NCBI GenBank assembly: GCA_946807835.1
Contig: OX327691.1
Location: 17,955,188-18,019,187, forward strand
Direction of reading: 5' to 3'
Length of the DNA: 64,000 bases
Source of the DNA: Ailanthus altissimus
Lineage: Eukaryota; Streptophyta; Magnoliopsida; Sapindales; Simaroubaceae
Shown: positions 13,239 through 26,797 of the stretch, piece by piece
Layout of the letters: the number at the start of each line of letters is the position of its first letter
How positions within the stretch are numbered: the stretch's first letter is position 1
Notes under the pieces: model-generated
What the model was told of the DNA's origin: nothing
Database searches by the model: none
Seen by the model: the letters and a program-made list of their open reading frames with translations, nothing else
Position numbers and translations under genes: made by a program

Positions 13239-16200
13239 TCACTGTAGAGCTGATAATGCCGATGAAACATTCTGTGAAATTCGATCATGTATTGGCTCCT
13301 GCATGAAGAAACCAAAGTTAGTTATTTGATGTCAAAATATAATAATGATTTTGTGAATAAAATTTTACCTTAGCCGACGGCACCTCAAATCTTGATTTTG
13401 TGATTGCCTCGTACAAAAATATGTATCTGTCATTGGAAGCTAATATTAGAGCAAACTAATACTTAATGCCTGCTACCATTTTAAATACAACAGGTCCAAA
13501 ATTCCGAGCATGGGTTTAGGCAAGCACTGTAGAAGCCACAAACAACATGGCAACCACCTCTTTAAGACAAAATTTAACAGCAATTCCACACCTCAGCATT
13601 TAAAAGCAAGAAACTCATAAAATTCTTGTAAAGCCACCAGTTCTTTCATGTAGCCACAAAGTGAAATAGGGAGTCTCAGAAACACAACTGAGAAGCCTAC
13701 ATTAGAACAATAATGAGCATCCTGCCGACAAGTATCATCTAATGCCTAAACCCTCTTGGATCAAAGGTCAAAATCAATTAATACCAACCGCTTACATAGC
13801 TAGAAAGGACATAAGGATCATATGTATTCAGTGGCCATCAGTGCAGGAATTGTTAATATCAGCCTACAGAGCATCAACACGATAATCTGTGCTTGTTTAT
13901 TCCTATTGTTCAAACACAACCCTATTACTTGGAAGAAAACACATACCGCCAAGCTAACTCACAAATAAGTTCTTCAGGAGCATCGGGGAGGACCTAAATC
14001 GCATCAGCAACTGAGATTTTAGTATATGTTCTAGAAGCACAAACTCTAAATGAAATACAGCTGCAAGATTTCATGACTTTACCTCATCTTCATATGGATT
14101 GCAGTGATCTTTGAACCACAATCTCAAAAACTCCTAAGAATGTCAAAATTTTTCAAGGTTAGGAAATTGTTGACATCCAATAAAAAATCAGTTTGTCCCT
14201 AGTTACTAAAAATGATGAAGCACATTAAGCGTGAGTTTATGCAATTGCTAAATGATAAAAGTATGCAAACTTGAGATTGCCCAGATCACCTGAAATGAAG
14301 AATCACAAGCAAGCATCAGAAAATGAGCAACAGACCTTATCAACATTTTCAGGTTCGCGACCACTCTGAAAGCACTCCTCATAGGAAAGGGCAATCCAGT
14401 ACCTGCTTGAGTCAGGTGTATGCACCTAGAATTCCAAGAACTTAACATTATACTATCAATGTGCCAGTGTCGGCAATATGTGTGTCTGTGTAGGAAGAGA
14501 GAGCGAGAGAGAGAGCCATCAATATTTTTGTGACAATGATTTCTAACCTCATCAATTAAGAGAATTGAACCATCAGAGCTCTTTCCAAATTCATATTTTG
14601 TGTCTACTAATATTAGGCCATGCTCTAAAGCCACACGCTGCAGTTTCAAAAAGTTATCATAGTTAGTTACAGTCTTACAGACAGTATAGCAAGGGGTTAT
14701 CAAGCAATCCTACAGTATTAAGGGAGAAAGTCTAAAAAGAAACATCTGCATAGACTGGAACCAAGATCTGCCAATATTGACATTCAGAACTCTTCAAAGT
14801 TGAGTATACAACAATAAAGCCAACCAGTCAGTCATGCAGACGGTGACATCTTGGTAACAACAGTCCTCATTTTGAGAGAACAGAGGCTAGTCAATCAATA
14901 GAATCCCAGTTGAGGAGAACATGTCAGCCTGAGTGTAGTCCTTCTTGCTTCATTTATACCCTTTTCAAATACATTATTATGACCAGACTCTGATTTTAAG
15001 AACTCTAATCATTAATTAATGCGGTAAAAGGTGTTTCTGAACCATCAAATTCCAACAAACTTGTGACAAGAAAAAGTTTTAAGTAACAACTGTATCACCT
15101 GTCCATACTCAAAAAGGCTTAATGCTTTCCTACTTGCTTCATCAAATTCAGCCTCAGTCATCAATCCAAGTTTAACTATCTGCAAGGAAAAGTCATGACA
15201 TGAACCAGCTTGATGAGTAGATGAAAGGAGGCCAAACAAGTCCAACCAATTGGCCATTTGACAGAAACCAAGTGTTACAGATTATTTCCATTAGGAAATG
15301 TGCAACATTTTGTTTGAATAGGAGTTCTAATATTACTATTATCATATTATTATAGTATTATCATATTTTCTTAAAGTTTGCAATTGAAATACAAGATTGT
15401 ACCTCATCTGGAGTCACAGGAATGTCATGATCTTCAGCCTTCGTCGTTGGTGTGAGTATATTTGCAGGAAGCTTTTGATTTTTTACCAAGCCTATAACAA
15501 ATAAATATGGTATCAAATAATACAAATTTTAAACAGAAACAGAAGTGACTAATCAAATGGAAAACCCACCATCTGGAAGAGCATTGCCACAATAATTTCG
15601 GATGCCTTTCTTGTAAACTGTCCAGAGTGATGTATCAGTACTTCCCGTCACAAAACCTCTGACTACAAAACACCAATGTAATTAAGATCAGTTTAAGAAT
15701 TGAAGAACCAGAAAATGCACACCAGATGGCTGCAAAAGGTCGCAGCTTTAAAAAGTCATCAACTTATTCAGAGACTTTGAATAAAGCTGCCCAGTGCCAC
15801 ATGACATGCTTCATCAGTTTCAACACATTTATTGGTCTACCATGTTAACAAAACAATAGAACACCTGGAACTTCATACTCTATATTCATCCAGCGTTAAA
15901 GAAAATTTAAATAAATAGAAAAAGAAGCCTCATTAAAGATGTTTAAAAAAAATGCCAACAAGCCAAGTGAAAGAGGAAAATGCTACTTACCAACAAATTC
16001 AACAGGGAAAACTGAACATTTCTTCGCAATTGTAACATTTTTGTCAGGAGATGAAACAACTGCATTTGGAACTATATGTCTAGTTTGATCAAACCACCAC
16101 AAACTCGAGTCATTTAGAACCTGAAATTCGCAAACACTATTCATCATGATATTTGTTCATATTACCTTCAAATATCATAGGAGCTATAGTTCGAATAAGC

Positions 16201-16985
16201 TTTCTGCCAATGCTTCTCCCTTTAACATTGTTTTCAGATAAATTAAATCATTCAGAAAATGAAAAAGAAATAGCTACAGTAACCTGGCCTTTGAAGGGAA
16301 TAGAAGCAAGAATTCTATCAAAAGCACTTTGGCGGTCCGTTGTGACTAGAACAAGATAATCTCCGGCATCATAAATATCTCTCACCTGCAAAAATCAATT
16401 GAATTCGATACAATTTACCCCACAAAACAAAAAGTTTCCTATTTCATCGATAAGAACAGTTCGTATATTTAAATCTTAAACAAACTTCAATCTTTTGATT
16501 TCCAAGAACCCAACTTTAACCAAATTGCCACTTCACACTCACTTAACCGAGGATCCATTTTCTTGGTTGTCAATTAATGAAGAAAAAAACAAACAAATTA
16601 AAGGGAAAATTCAATACATGAAAAGAGTACAAGCCATTACCTTGCCCCTGGTTTTGGATTTGAGACCGGGAACAGTTAAGTGAAGATTTGTCTCTGACAA
16701 ACAGTTAGAAAGCGAGCTCTTGATGTCTCCGAGGAGCTCTGCTTTGCGATTGCTGCTAACCAAAGCATCAAGAGACAACTGTTGTGGTGGGTTTTGGTTT
16801 TGGTTCTGGTTCTGGTTCTTGCTGGACATCACAGACAAAGAGATTTTTGGATAAAACTTTGGTTTAAAATTGGGTTTTGTTTCAAATGAAGAGAGAGAAG
16901 ACGAGAATGAGAGTTTGGACGGCAAGATTTTGTTGGTGTGAAGTGGGGTCTTTGGAGGGTTTAAGGTTCGCATACACTGAGCCAT
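13239..16985 (-). CDS. PUR7: SAICAR synthetase (purine biosynthesis step 7), plastid-targeted, 12 exons
   Basis: The enzyme joins CAIR with aspartate using ATP to give SAICAR in de novo purine synthesis. Minus-strand exons: 16641–16985, 16284–16385, 15991–16120, 15570–15662, 15403–15491, 15099–15179, 14548–14637, 14336–14425, 14083–14133, 13947–13993, 13369–13426, 13239–13298. They join in frame to 411 residues, close to the length of plant PUR7. Residues 1 to about 70 are rich in Ser, Lys, Asn and Gln and look like a chloroplast transit peptide. The nucleotide-binding part has [13 protein letters not shown] (exon 2) followed by IPFKGQ. The second signature, LVDTKYEFG, lies at about 290–298 and is followed by [13 protein letters not shown]. 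All borders are GT–AG. A QN-rich run near residues 57–67 (NQNQNQNQN) is the only low-complexity piece. Confidence 0.95.
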
Positions 16986-17500
16986 TATTTGTCAGTCACG
17001 TCTCCGCTCCTTCAAACAACGACGGTTACAGGGACAACAAATGCACAGTACATGTGAGATTTTTAAGGGTTGAGGAGATTGTGACTTTTGCGCTTTACTT
17101 TTGCTTTCTTGTTCCAGCTTTTCTAAGACCCTGTTGTTTGGTTGCGTTCAATTGATGCTTGTCCCTTTTTTTTCTTTTTTCTTTTTTAATTTCTATTTCT
17201 GGTTCTTTTATTTCCTTTTTGGAATACAATTTCTTTTGATTCTTTTCCGGATTAAAATAAAATAAACGGGGGTAGCAAAACTAAAATTGTCGAAAAATCA
17301 ATTGTAGTATATCCTATCATGAATTTTCTCTTCACATCTTTTTATTTATTTTCTGTCGCATTATTATTTGCCAAAATTATATAATATGAAATTCTGAGAA
17401 ATATAAACAAACACTATATATATTTTAATGTGAGAATAATGTACAGAATGAGTTTAAGGATGATAAAATTATTCGTAAAGTCACTAAAATTTGTCTGTGT
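16986..17500. other. PUR7 promoter and AT-rich spacer
   Basis: The bases just right of 16985 must contain the PUR7 promoter and 5' UTR. The open frame crossing 16877–17155 on the other strand is a shadow of the transit-peptide exon. Beyond 17160 the DNA is AT-rich with no gene. Confidence 0.35.
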
Positions 17501-19310
17501 TTAAAAAAATTTGATAAGTTTTGAAGTAAGTTTGATAGAGCAATTAAAACTCGTAACGGATTTGATACGGATACGAATTTTGTGAAAATTTTATAAATAC
17601 TTGCACGGATATCCGTACATAATATATTTTATAAAAAAAATTAGAGAAAAAAAAAATATGAATTGATTTTTTTTTGTATTTATTTTTAGCCCAAATCAAA
17701 ATGTCTATATTTGATTGATGTTGTTCATACCTTTCAATAAAAATTAAATTAAATTAATTCAAATAGACTAATGATTGTAATTAAAATTAAAATTAAAATT
17801 GAAATTAGAGAATTTAACGTAATTGAAATTAGAATTATAATATTTAATATTTAACGTAATTAAAATTATATTTAGAATTATAACATTTAACGTAATTGAA
17901 ATTGTAATTGGAATTGGAATTAAACATTTAATGTAATTAAAATTAAAAATAAAATTAGATTTGGAACGATAACATTTAATGTAATTAAAATTATATTTAA
18001 AATTATAATATTTAACATAATTAAAATTAAAATTTAATTTAGAATTATAACAATTATTATAAATAAAATTAAAATTAGAATTGGAATTAAAACATTTAAC
18101 GTATTTGAAATTGGATTTTGAATTATAACATTTAAAGTAATTGAACTCGAAATTGAATTTAAAATTATAACATGTAATGTAATTGAAATCAAAATTAGAA
18201 TTATAATATTTTAACTTAATTGAAATTAAAATTATAATATTTAACGTCATTGATATCAAAATTGGAATTATAATTATAATATTTAAGAAAATTGAAATCG
18301 AAATTGGATTTAGAATTATAACATTTAAAGTAATTGAAATCAAAATTAGATTTAAAATTATGACATTTAACATAATTGAAATCGTAATTGGAATTGGAAT
18401 TATAATATTTAATGTAATTGAAATGAAAATTGAATTTAGAATTATAATATTTAAAGTAATTGAAATCGAAATTGAATTGAAAATTATAACATTTAACGTA
18501 ACTGAAATCAATATTAAAATCAAAATTATAATATTTAACGTAATTAAAATTAAAATTGGAATTATAACAGTTAATGTAATTAAAATTGAAATTATATTTT
18601 TGAATTATAATATTTAATGTAATTAAAATAAAAAAATAGAATTAAATTTATAAAATTAAATGTATTGAAATCAAAATTAAATTTAAAATTATAATATTTA
18701 ACGTAATTGAAACTAAAATTGAAATTGAAATTATAATATTTTAACATAATTGAAACCAAAATTAGAGTATAAATTATAATATTTAACGTAATTGATATCA
18801 AAATTGAAATTATAATTATAACATTTAACATAATTAAAATTGAAATTAGATTTTAAGTTATAATATTTAACGTAATTGAAATCGAAATTGGATTTGAAAT
18901 TATAACATTTAATGTAATTAAAATTAAAATTGGAATAAAAATAAAAATATTTAATGTAATTAAAATTAAAATTATAACATTTAACTAATTAAAATTGACT
19001 GGATTTGAAATTATAATATTTAACGTTAATAAAACTAGAATTATAATTGACATTGTTTTAATTGTTATATTTTATAAAATTTTAATTAAATTAAAGTTAT
19101 AATTTTATTTTTTATTATATTAATTTAAAATCCGCTTAAAATCCGTAGATAACTCGTTGCGGGTTTTGTAATGAGTATATACTTGTTAGTGCAGGTTCGG
19201 TAGTAGAACTCTAAATCTGTAATGGGTTTGAGAATAATTTGGTATTTTATTTTTTAAGCGAATGTGAATACGAGTTTAGGGGTATCTGGTCTGCTGCCAT
19301 CTCTAAACGA
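17500..19310. mobile_element. Possible non-autonomous element enclosing the minisatellite
   Basis: The tandem array at 17770–19060 is flanked by sequences that look like two ends of one element. The left flank (17550–17640) has GGATACGAATTTTGTG and CACGGATATCCGTAC. The right flank (19120–19310) has AAATCCGTAGATAACTCG and GGGGTATCTGGTCTGCTGCC, ending in CATCTCTAAAC. Such ends recur in plant MITE-like repeats that begin with a 'gatggcaacgggt' type word. Inverted-repeat identity is weak, so this grouping is a guess. Confidence 0.3.
17770..19060. repeat. AT-rich minisatellite, about 1.3 kb, unit near 42 bp with hexamer sub-structure
   Basis: The words TTTAACGTAATTGAAAT and AATTATAATATTTAA recur about every 30–54 bases. 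Most units resemble AATTATAACATTTAAAGTAA followed by a variable number of six-base blocks of the type GAAATT or AAAATT. Gain or loss of hexamers explains the unequal unit lengths. The 251-codon minus-strand frame with Ile/Asn/Ser/Leu periodicity, and the smaller ones near it, follow from the repeat and are not genes. Confidence 0.85.
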
Positions 19311-22300
19311 GCCTTTATATACAAATAAAAAAACTAAAATACGTAAAGGAAAATAAAATATTCACATATTAATAACAATATAAACATGTTAAATTATATA
19401 TATATATATATGGTAAGGAGAATTATTGTATTGATTTATATATTTAATAGTGTCTAAAATATGTATGTGTTTACATTTAGTTCTCTTATTTTGTTGAGAT
19501 GTATCGTGACAAAATCTTTAAAAAATAGTATTATATTCTTATAGAAGATTCAAAAAGTCAGAATCTCTATATTATATGGCATTATTAATACGAAAAATCT
19601 TAATTAGATAGAATAATTGAGTTTTAACCATCTGAATAAAATCACGATAAATTTTAATAAATTCATATCATTTTTTCATAAGAAATAATCATGTATATCA
19701 AGAATAGTCATCAATAAAAATAACAAAATATTTAGATTCTTCTATAGTGACATTAGAAGAAGGACCCCATATATCAAAATATATGTGTAGTAACTGGTAT
19801 CCACAACCGATAAGAATATGTATTTATATATATATATACATATTTTATTTGTATGTGGGTGATACTTGATTTATGTATTGTTATTAGTAGTATTTGTATA
19901 GATTAAAGACGTACTATTAGTATTGATTTATTTGCAAGATTTTAAATTTATTTTAAGGATCAAATTGTAATACTTTAAATTTATTTGTAAATTTATTTTG
20001 GGGACTAATTCGTAAATACTAAAAATTAGCCTCTTAGTATAAAAATATACATTTAAAATCCTAATTCACTCATTTTAGTTGAACTACCTCTTTTAGAGTG
20101 AAAAAATAGAGAAAGAAAGGGAGAGAGAAAAAGAAGAAGAAAGTTATAATTTAAGATTTAAGAGGTATATTATAACCCTTTCTTAGTTTTTTGGTGTTAA
20201 ATTAGTTAATTCCTTTAAGTTTTGATTTCTGAAAATATGTAAAATTGAAGATTTGATGTGTATTTTGTAAGATATTGTGAGAATTGATGATGATCTATAT
20301 AGATAACTTAATAAATCATGATGAATTATAAAAATTTTACTTGATAGTCTCTTGATTTAGGAATATTATAAATTATCGTGATTCGATTCTAATTTTAAAT
20401 TTTGAGTATATGAAATTATACATATTTAGAATCATTTGAGATTTTAAATCGATTGAAAATTCTAGAAATTGAATTTGTAATGAATTTACCAAAATAACCC
20501 TGAAATTCTAAAAATTTTGTGTTAACAGTATAATACAGAGATAAATAATTTTTGATCTGCTGAATGATCTTCAAAAATTACAAATTTATGGAATATGATA
20601 AGTTTATATGTCTAATATGATATACTCATAATTGAGAATTTAGATCAATGTGGTTAAATTGTTATGACTTTCTAAAGAGTGTTAGCTCATTGTAGTATTT
20701 GATTAACAGATTTTTAAAACTATAAACTAAAATAATTTTAAAAAACTTTTGGCAGTGATTTTGAAGTGAAATATTTATCATGGATTGAGATATGTGTTAA
20801 AGATTAATTTTGTGATAGTTTTATAATTTTTGAGTTAGTATATAATTTTATAAAATTGGGAGATTGAATATTGTTCAGTAAATATCTTGATCCTGTCAGG
20901 TTAGTAGTTTGGATTCGATGGTGTTTATGGAATAGATTGTATAGAAATTATGATATAATATTAATATATAAGAAGGATATATGAGTCAATAATGATATAT
21001 TCAGATTTTGGAGTAATTGGATATCATTTGATGTATAAGAAAATTTTGTTAAATGTAAGTGGTCAGAATGACAGGTTTTAAGAAACCAAGTAATTAGACC
21101 AATTCGATGTGATAAGTGCAATATGTATAATTTTGTAAGCTAGTTAAAGTGTTTTGTATGAATGTTGAAGCTTATAAAATAATTCATCTCCATTGATAGG
21201 TTAAAGAGATTTAATCCTTGTAGCTAAAAGTGTTCAGAGGTAAATATACTAGACTTTTACCGAAATCACAATAAGCATAGTAATTGTCCATGTATGATTT
21301 TGTAAATGTGCTTAAAAATATGTTTATGTTATGCCAAAGTATATTTGATATGAAATGTGAAAGACATATGTTTATGAATGTGAGCATTGACATTGAGCAT
21401 TGACATACATGCGTTTATGAAAGTAAGCTTTCAAAATGAAATGTATTTAACAAAAAGAGCTTTTGAAGTGTAATATATCCATAAGAAATATTTTGTGTTT
21501 TGAGGATACTTGAACTCACTGTTAACTTAGTAGGCACTTTATGTAATTTGTGGAGCTTTTATGTGTGGCATTTCCTTCGGGATTGGTATATATTATGTGT
21601 TTCGTATGTAGAAAGGATCCTATTGGTACCTAAAGAAAGAGTGAGCCATCACATTCATGTGGTGGCTTATTGGTGCATGTGAGAGGATTCACCGATGATC
21701 AGGGTGAGGGTTTGGCTTTTACCGTCAGGCATAAGCATTATATATGTGTAATTTAAAAACCTCACTTGTACTATTCCTCTTATAGGTATGTCACCTACAA
21801 GTGACGTTTGTCTCATTATGTGATATGCGATATGTAAGTCTTACTAAGTAATAGTTGAATGATGGTATTCCTATTATATGTTTTGAAAGAATGTGTAAGT
21901 ACTTACATGACATGTGATTTAATAAGATTTTGATTTTGATTTATCACAGCATATCATACATATGCATTGTGTACATATATGTATTTGTATTGAATATATG
22001 AAAAACTAGTATGCTTACTAAGTTTTATACTCATTATAGTTTATAGTAATTTCAAGTAAATAAGGTACATTTGTGTTTAGCGAATTTGGCAAGGCTTCTG
22101 CTGTTCCTTGAGTTCCCTAAGTTACTAAGTTGCCGAGTGTTTCATTTAGGGACACGTGGGATAAGATATTTGATTTGTCCCTATTGAATAAATACTTATG
22201 TATTATTTTATTGTGTGTGGTTGGATTTGGTTTAAATTTCACAAGTGTGGTTATTGGTTGATTTTAAGTAAAAATTTGCAATGAATATATTCTGGACTTT

Positions 22301-22800
22301 CGGTAACAAAGTTGCTACTGGTGACGTAGTAAAGTATTAATCTCTGAGAAAACTTTACGTATCTACGGTTTACTAATTGTCCCAGTCATAATTCAATTGT
22401 TATAATTCTGAAAGAAATTGAAATGAATGTTTAAATATTGTTAATAGAAGTTTATATTTATATATTAGGTTATGGGTTGATTTTAGTGTTGAACATAATA
22501 TCAACTTGTTAAGGATTCTTATGTTAAATTAAAATTTGAAATTAGTATTTAATATTATTTATGAGTGTACATTATTGAATGTATGTAAGTAATGTCGTGT
22601 GTCAGATCTTTTGGGTTTGGGGTGTGACAATATGAGCATGAAAGACAATAGTACTATCATTAAAAGGCAAAACTCATTATTTTGTTAAAGGACATATCAG
22701 ACAATTATCTTTATTATTAAAAATAATATTTAAATGATTGCTAAATACTCGAGATCGTATACAGTTGATTGATGTATGACCTAAACGAAAATATCAAAAA
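19300..22800 (-). mobile_element. Decayed Ty1/copia fragment (integrase region), interrupted by a solo LTR
   Basis: On the minus strand the pieces read, from right to left, LYTISSI (pre-integrase, near 22745), CLICPLTK then VLPFNDSTIV (near 22640–22715), then IYFDIWGPSSNVTIEESKYF and VIFIDDYS (19690–19780), then a YP…F…MVKTQ…I-like stretch to about 19560. These are the order and motifs of a copia integrase core, including the first catalytic Asp region (FDIWGP) and the FIDDYS motif. Many stops and frameshifts break it. The two halves are separated exactly by the solo LTR at 19786–22629. The AT-rich stretch at 19300–19470 resembles 33230–33390 and may be part of this family's LTR. Confidence 0.7.
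19786..22629. mobile_element. Solo LTR (Ty3/gypsy-like), 2844 bp, TSD atatg
   Basis: It begins TGTAGTAACTGG and ends GGGGTGTGACA, i.e. TGT…ACA, with identical five-base flanks ATATG at 19781–19785 and 22630–22634. The 3' end and inner words such as CTTACTAAGTTTTATACTC resemble LTRs of Tekay/Del-type gypsy elements. No internal coding part or second LTR is present, so it is a solo LTR left by recombination between two LTRs. Open frames inside it are chance. It sits inside a copia integrase, so it is younger than that fragment. Confidence 0.85.
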
Positions 22801-23246
22801 TGTAACGAAGATACTTAAGAAATAGATGTTCAAACAAGGAGCATTGAGAAAAAAAATCCAAAGAGATGAACTTATACAGACATCTAACCTTACGGCATGT
22901 CTTAAGTGTCCAACCTGTTTTTGGATGTTGCACACAATAATTCAAATGTAATGATAAAGACCTTAAGATTAAGTTACATAATTGACTGACAGATAAAATA
23001 AAATGACCCTGCCCGATCTCTACCAAAATCAAGAAGGATCGTATCTTACTACTATTAACTTGAGTGAAACTAATTTATTAAAATTTTATTAAATCCTAAA
23101 ATCCTTAACAAAAATATAACAAGGAAATATCCAAATTGTGACAAAAAAAAAAAGCAGTAACATGAAATATTTCTAATAAAAGGAAACCAAATATCTCTAA
23201 ACAAGTATATAATAAATGAAAGAAAAATAAAATTCATTGTAGCACT

Positions 23247-24566
23247 TGATAAGGGCGTAAAAGCACTAGTATTATTTGTACTCAACTTTTGATTTTTACT
23301 CTAAATCATAAATATTTAACTATTTAATTGTGGTTTTTGATTATAAATAGATGCATGATGGAAAATGTGACGTATAGGAATAAACGGGAGGCGAATCGGA
23401 CGTCAAACGAAGAAGTTATGCTCAAAATACAAAAGGTGCACCAGGGTTGGAGCCGCAGCACCCAGGTCAGCAGCTGAGTGCTGCGGGGACCACAACCCAG
23501 CGCCGCGGCCCTCGCAGAGGTGAACAGTGTCTGAGAACAATATTTTGCTACAGTAACTCGTAAACAGTATTTTGAAGATAAAAATCTATAAATAGAAGGC
23601 CAAGAACCTTAAGAAGGAAGAGAGAAAAAGAGGCAAAAACTTAGAGAGAGAATTCACAACACAAGATCAAAGATCAAAGCTAAATATTGAAGAACCAAGA
23701 TCAAGATTCAAGCTTCAAGTCAAGATTGAGGGAGAAGCACATCAATAAGTCACTTTGATTAGTTTTTCTTCTCTTTCTTTATCATTATGTTCTTGTTCTT
23801 GTTGATCTTTATGAATTGGTTTGATACTTATGATTTTGTGATGGGTTAATTTGTTCATCTAGGGTTAGACTATGTAAACCTAGTATGGATTTGGATTGTG
23901 TTAAATTTTAGTATATGAACTTGATAAATTCAATTGATTCATTCTATCTTGTGTTTAATGCTTTCATTATACCTGATCAATATTTTGAATGATTGAGGAA
24001 CCATGATGAACTCGACGGAGGGATTCATGTGTTTAGCCTAGGGTAATTTGATACATGATTATAGGGTAACAACTATAAGTTCCATCTAGGATAGACATAT
24101 ACTTAGGTGGCATATATGGTATAATTTAGATTTGATCTTAATGAATTACATTCTAATTTGATTACCATAGACATATAGGTGATTGTTAGAATGCGTAATA
24201 GAGTCACTTGACCATCAACAGAGGCTTGTGATGAGATTAGTGTCTAAGCCAATCAATTGGTATTAAGGGATTAACTAAGTAGTTAATGAATCAAATGAAA
24301 TACTAGGGGACGAGTCAAAACCCTAGATTATCTTTATTTGTGAATTCTACTCTTTGTTTTTTATTTAGTTAATTGATAAAATTAGATTAATTAAATAAAT
24401 TTCAGATTGTGATTTTCTGAATAAAAGTTAAGTAGGTATAATTTTAGTACTTGATTTATAAAATTATATTGCATAGTTTATGTGAGATCGATATCTAAAC
24501 TTAAAATTCTATATTATTTGATACAATAGCGTGCACTTGCGCTTAGTTACTATAGCATCACAATCA
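23247..24566. mobile_element. Solo LTR, 1320 bp, TSD gcact
   Basis: The element starts TGATAAGGGCGTAAAAGCAC and ends ACTATAGCATCACAATCA. It is bounded by GCACT at 23242–23246 and again at 24567–24571. A TATA box (TATAAATAG, 23587–23595) lies about 340 bases in, and a GC-rich island at about 23445–23520 precedes it. The length and TGAT…ATCA ends suit a gypsy-type LTR. No element interior is attached. Confidence 0.87.
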
Positions 24567-24571
24567 GCACT

Positions 24572-26250
24572 CCGTATTAACTTTATGAAACTTAACATTG
24601 TCTAGTTGAAGGCAAGTCAACTTAAAGGAGAAAAATATAGAGAAAATAGAGTAAGCGCTAAACTCTTGTAAGTGAATATATTTTTTATTTTAAGATATGG
24701 TTCTTATAATATACCATGATAACCATTATATTATAAAGTGAAGAAAACTTATTTTAGGATATATTAAACCCACACGTAATACTTAAACATAATATTATGT
24801 AACTAAGAAAAATTTGTAAAATTCTCATCTATTTGTAAAATAAAATGGATGAACTTCTAAATTTAAAATTATATTAGTAGCTGAAAATTACACCCAAACA
24901 AGTAGTCAAAGGAATAATTGGTCATATACTTAGTGTAACTACTAATACATGGGCAGAGTAAATATAATAAATTGTTCATACATCTAGCGGCACTACATTG
25001 CATAGGAATAGCAATAATTATAACTGATCGTATATACATGCGTAGAGTTAAGCCCCTAAAGAGCTAGGCATCTAAATAATATAGCCCAAAATTTATGTAT
25101 GTGTCTGAACAGGTCGCAAAGACTTATATCTAATTGAATAAAAAATAGTACTTAAGTGATTAAAAATTATTGAATACAAACTATAACATTATGATTAATC
25201 TATCTAGTATAAATTTTTTTAAGAATTTTTTTTCAAACTTTAATAATAAACTTTTAAGTAAAATATAAAACATGTATATAACATGCACAAAGAAGGAATT
25301 TTTTTATGTAAAAGTAATTGAGTGAATGTTGTTAAAGAAATTATTTAACAAAAAAAATTTGCCTATAAAAGAATGTTTAGCTTTATCATATTATAGAATC
25401 TTGAAAAAAATTAAATATTTTCTTGCATTTTCATATAATAAAACTCGAAACAGGTTTTTGTGTCAGAAAATAAAATTTCTTCTTTATTTTCCTTACTTGA
25501 TTTCGCGTGAAATTTTATTTAATTAGTATACGATAAGACTAAAATTTAAAATTATAAAAATACACTGCAATTCTTTATAAGAAAAAAAAGACAAATTTAT
25601 TTTACTTTAAGAATTATAATTCAACTAAAATTCCTATCTAATCTTAAGAAAGCGAGTGCTAACACTAATTATGCAGATAAAGACTTCTCTTCTTCTTTAA
25701 CATAAAACAAATTGTAATATTAATGATAATATCTAAACATTCTTTAATTACCAAACTACTATCCGAAGTTGAAAGTAATACTTTTAAATACTAATTATTA
25801 TGACTATTTCAACTAATATTGTATTCCAAATTTAAAAAAAAAACTTCATAGATGTAAAATAAACATTTATAAAAAAAAAAACCACCATTATTTCTAATAT
25901 ATATATATTTAAACAGAAACATATATTGAACGTGATAATCTACAATAATTTAGAAATATTGCTTCATTGAAAAAAAATAAAAAAAAAAACCTCTACGGCA
26001 GTGGCTTGTCTTAACTTTGTTTCCCAATAAAATATCACAACTACTCCGAGCAAATAAAAAGAAATCTGTTAAAAAAAAGTAAAAGCCAAAGCCAAACTCC
26101 CATTTCATCATTCATGTACGTCTTCTTTTTATTTTGATGCCAACAGAATTCATGATATGACTATTAAAACTGGAAATCAAAATGATAAAGAGCTTAAGAG
26201 AATTAAAAACAAACACTTTATTAAAGCCAGGTCAAGAAAAATTATATTGA
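24572..26250. other. AT-rich spacer with no recognised gene
   Basis: Only short chance frames occur, for example one at 25326–25526 of Lys/Asn/Phe-rich composition. Several poly-A runs and a short AT repeat near 25900 are present. I recognise no repeat family here. Confidence 0.4.
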
Positions 26251-26255
26251 AATAT

Positions 26256-26649
26256 TACTGGTAGCTGGCACCGTGTGCCAGCAATTTTTAGTAAGGGTGG
26301 ACAGCCATTTTTTGGCTCTACCATGTTAATAGCTGTTTACTTTTATTAAACTCTTCCTATAAATGAAAGAGTTTAACAATTCATTCAATATGATAAATTG
26401 AGAAAGTTTTAAAAGCTTTGAGAGAGTTTTTAAGAGAATTGAGTGTATTGAAATTTTGGGTTGTAAGGATAAAATATTACAATACTTATATTTTTTATTT
26501 CTAATAGTAAGAGATTCTTCTGTCTTTACCTGTAGACGTAGGCTAAAAGCCGAATCACGTAAACTTGTATTTTGTCTTATTTTTATTTTCATTATTTTTC
26601 TCAATTTCGCTTTAACTGCGACCCTGCATCACCCATAAATTTCCTAACA
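26256..26649 (+). repeat. 5' LTR of the 26–32 kb copia element
   Basis: 394 bases matching 31345–31739. It carries a TATA box near 26356 (CTATAAATGAAAG) and ends CCTAACA just before the primer-binding site. Confidence 0.8.
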
Positions 26650-26797
26650 AGTGGTATCAGAGCTCCTGGTTGAATGAGATCACTATTCACGTATATGGTA
26701 CTATTCATACATACGGTTACTGTTCATACACATGGTTACTATTCACGTGAAACAGTGGAAGCCGATCCTAGCAGAAAGCAGTTCGTGGTGAAAAGCA

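Noticed and set aside
17768..18831. Long minus-strand frames of Ile/Asn/Ser/Leu repeats
   Set aside because: They arise from the minisatellite; no initiation context or domain.
20000..22640. Short frames inside the gypsy solo LTR
   Set aside because: They lie in a non-coding LTR and have no recognisable domain.
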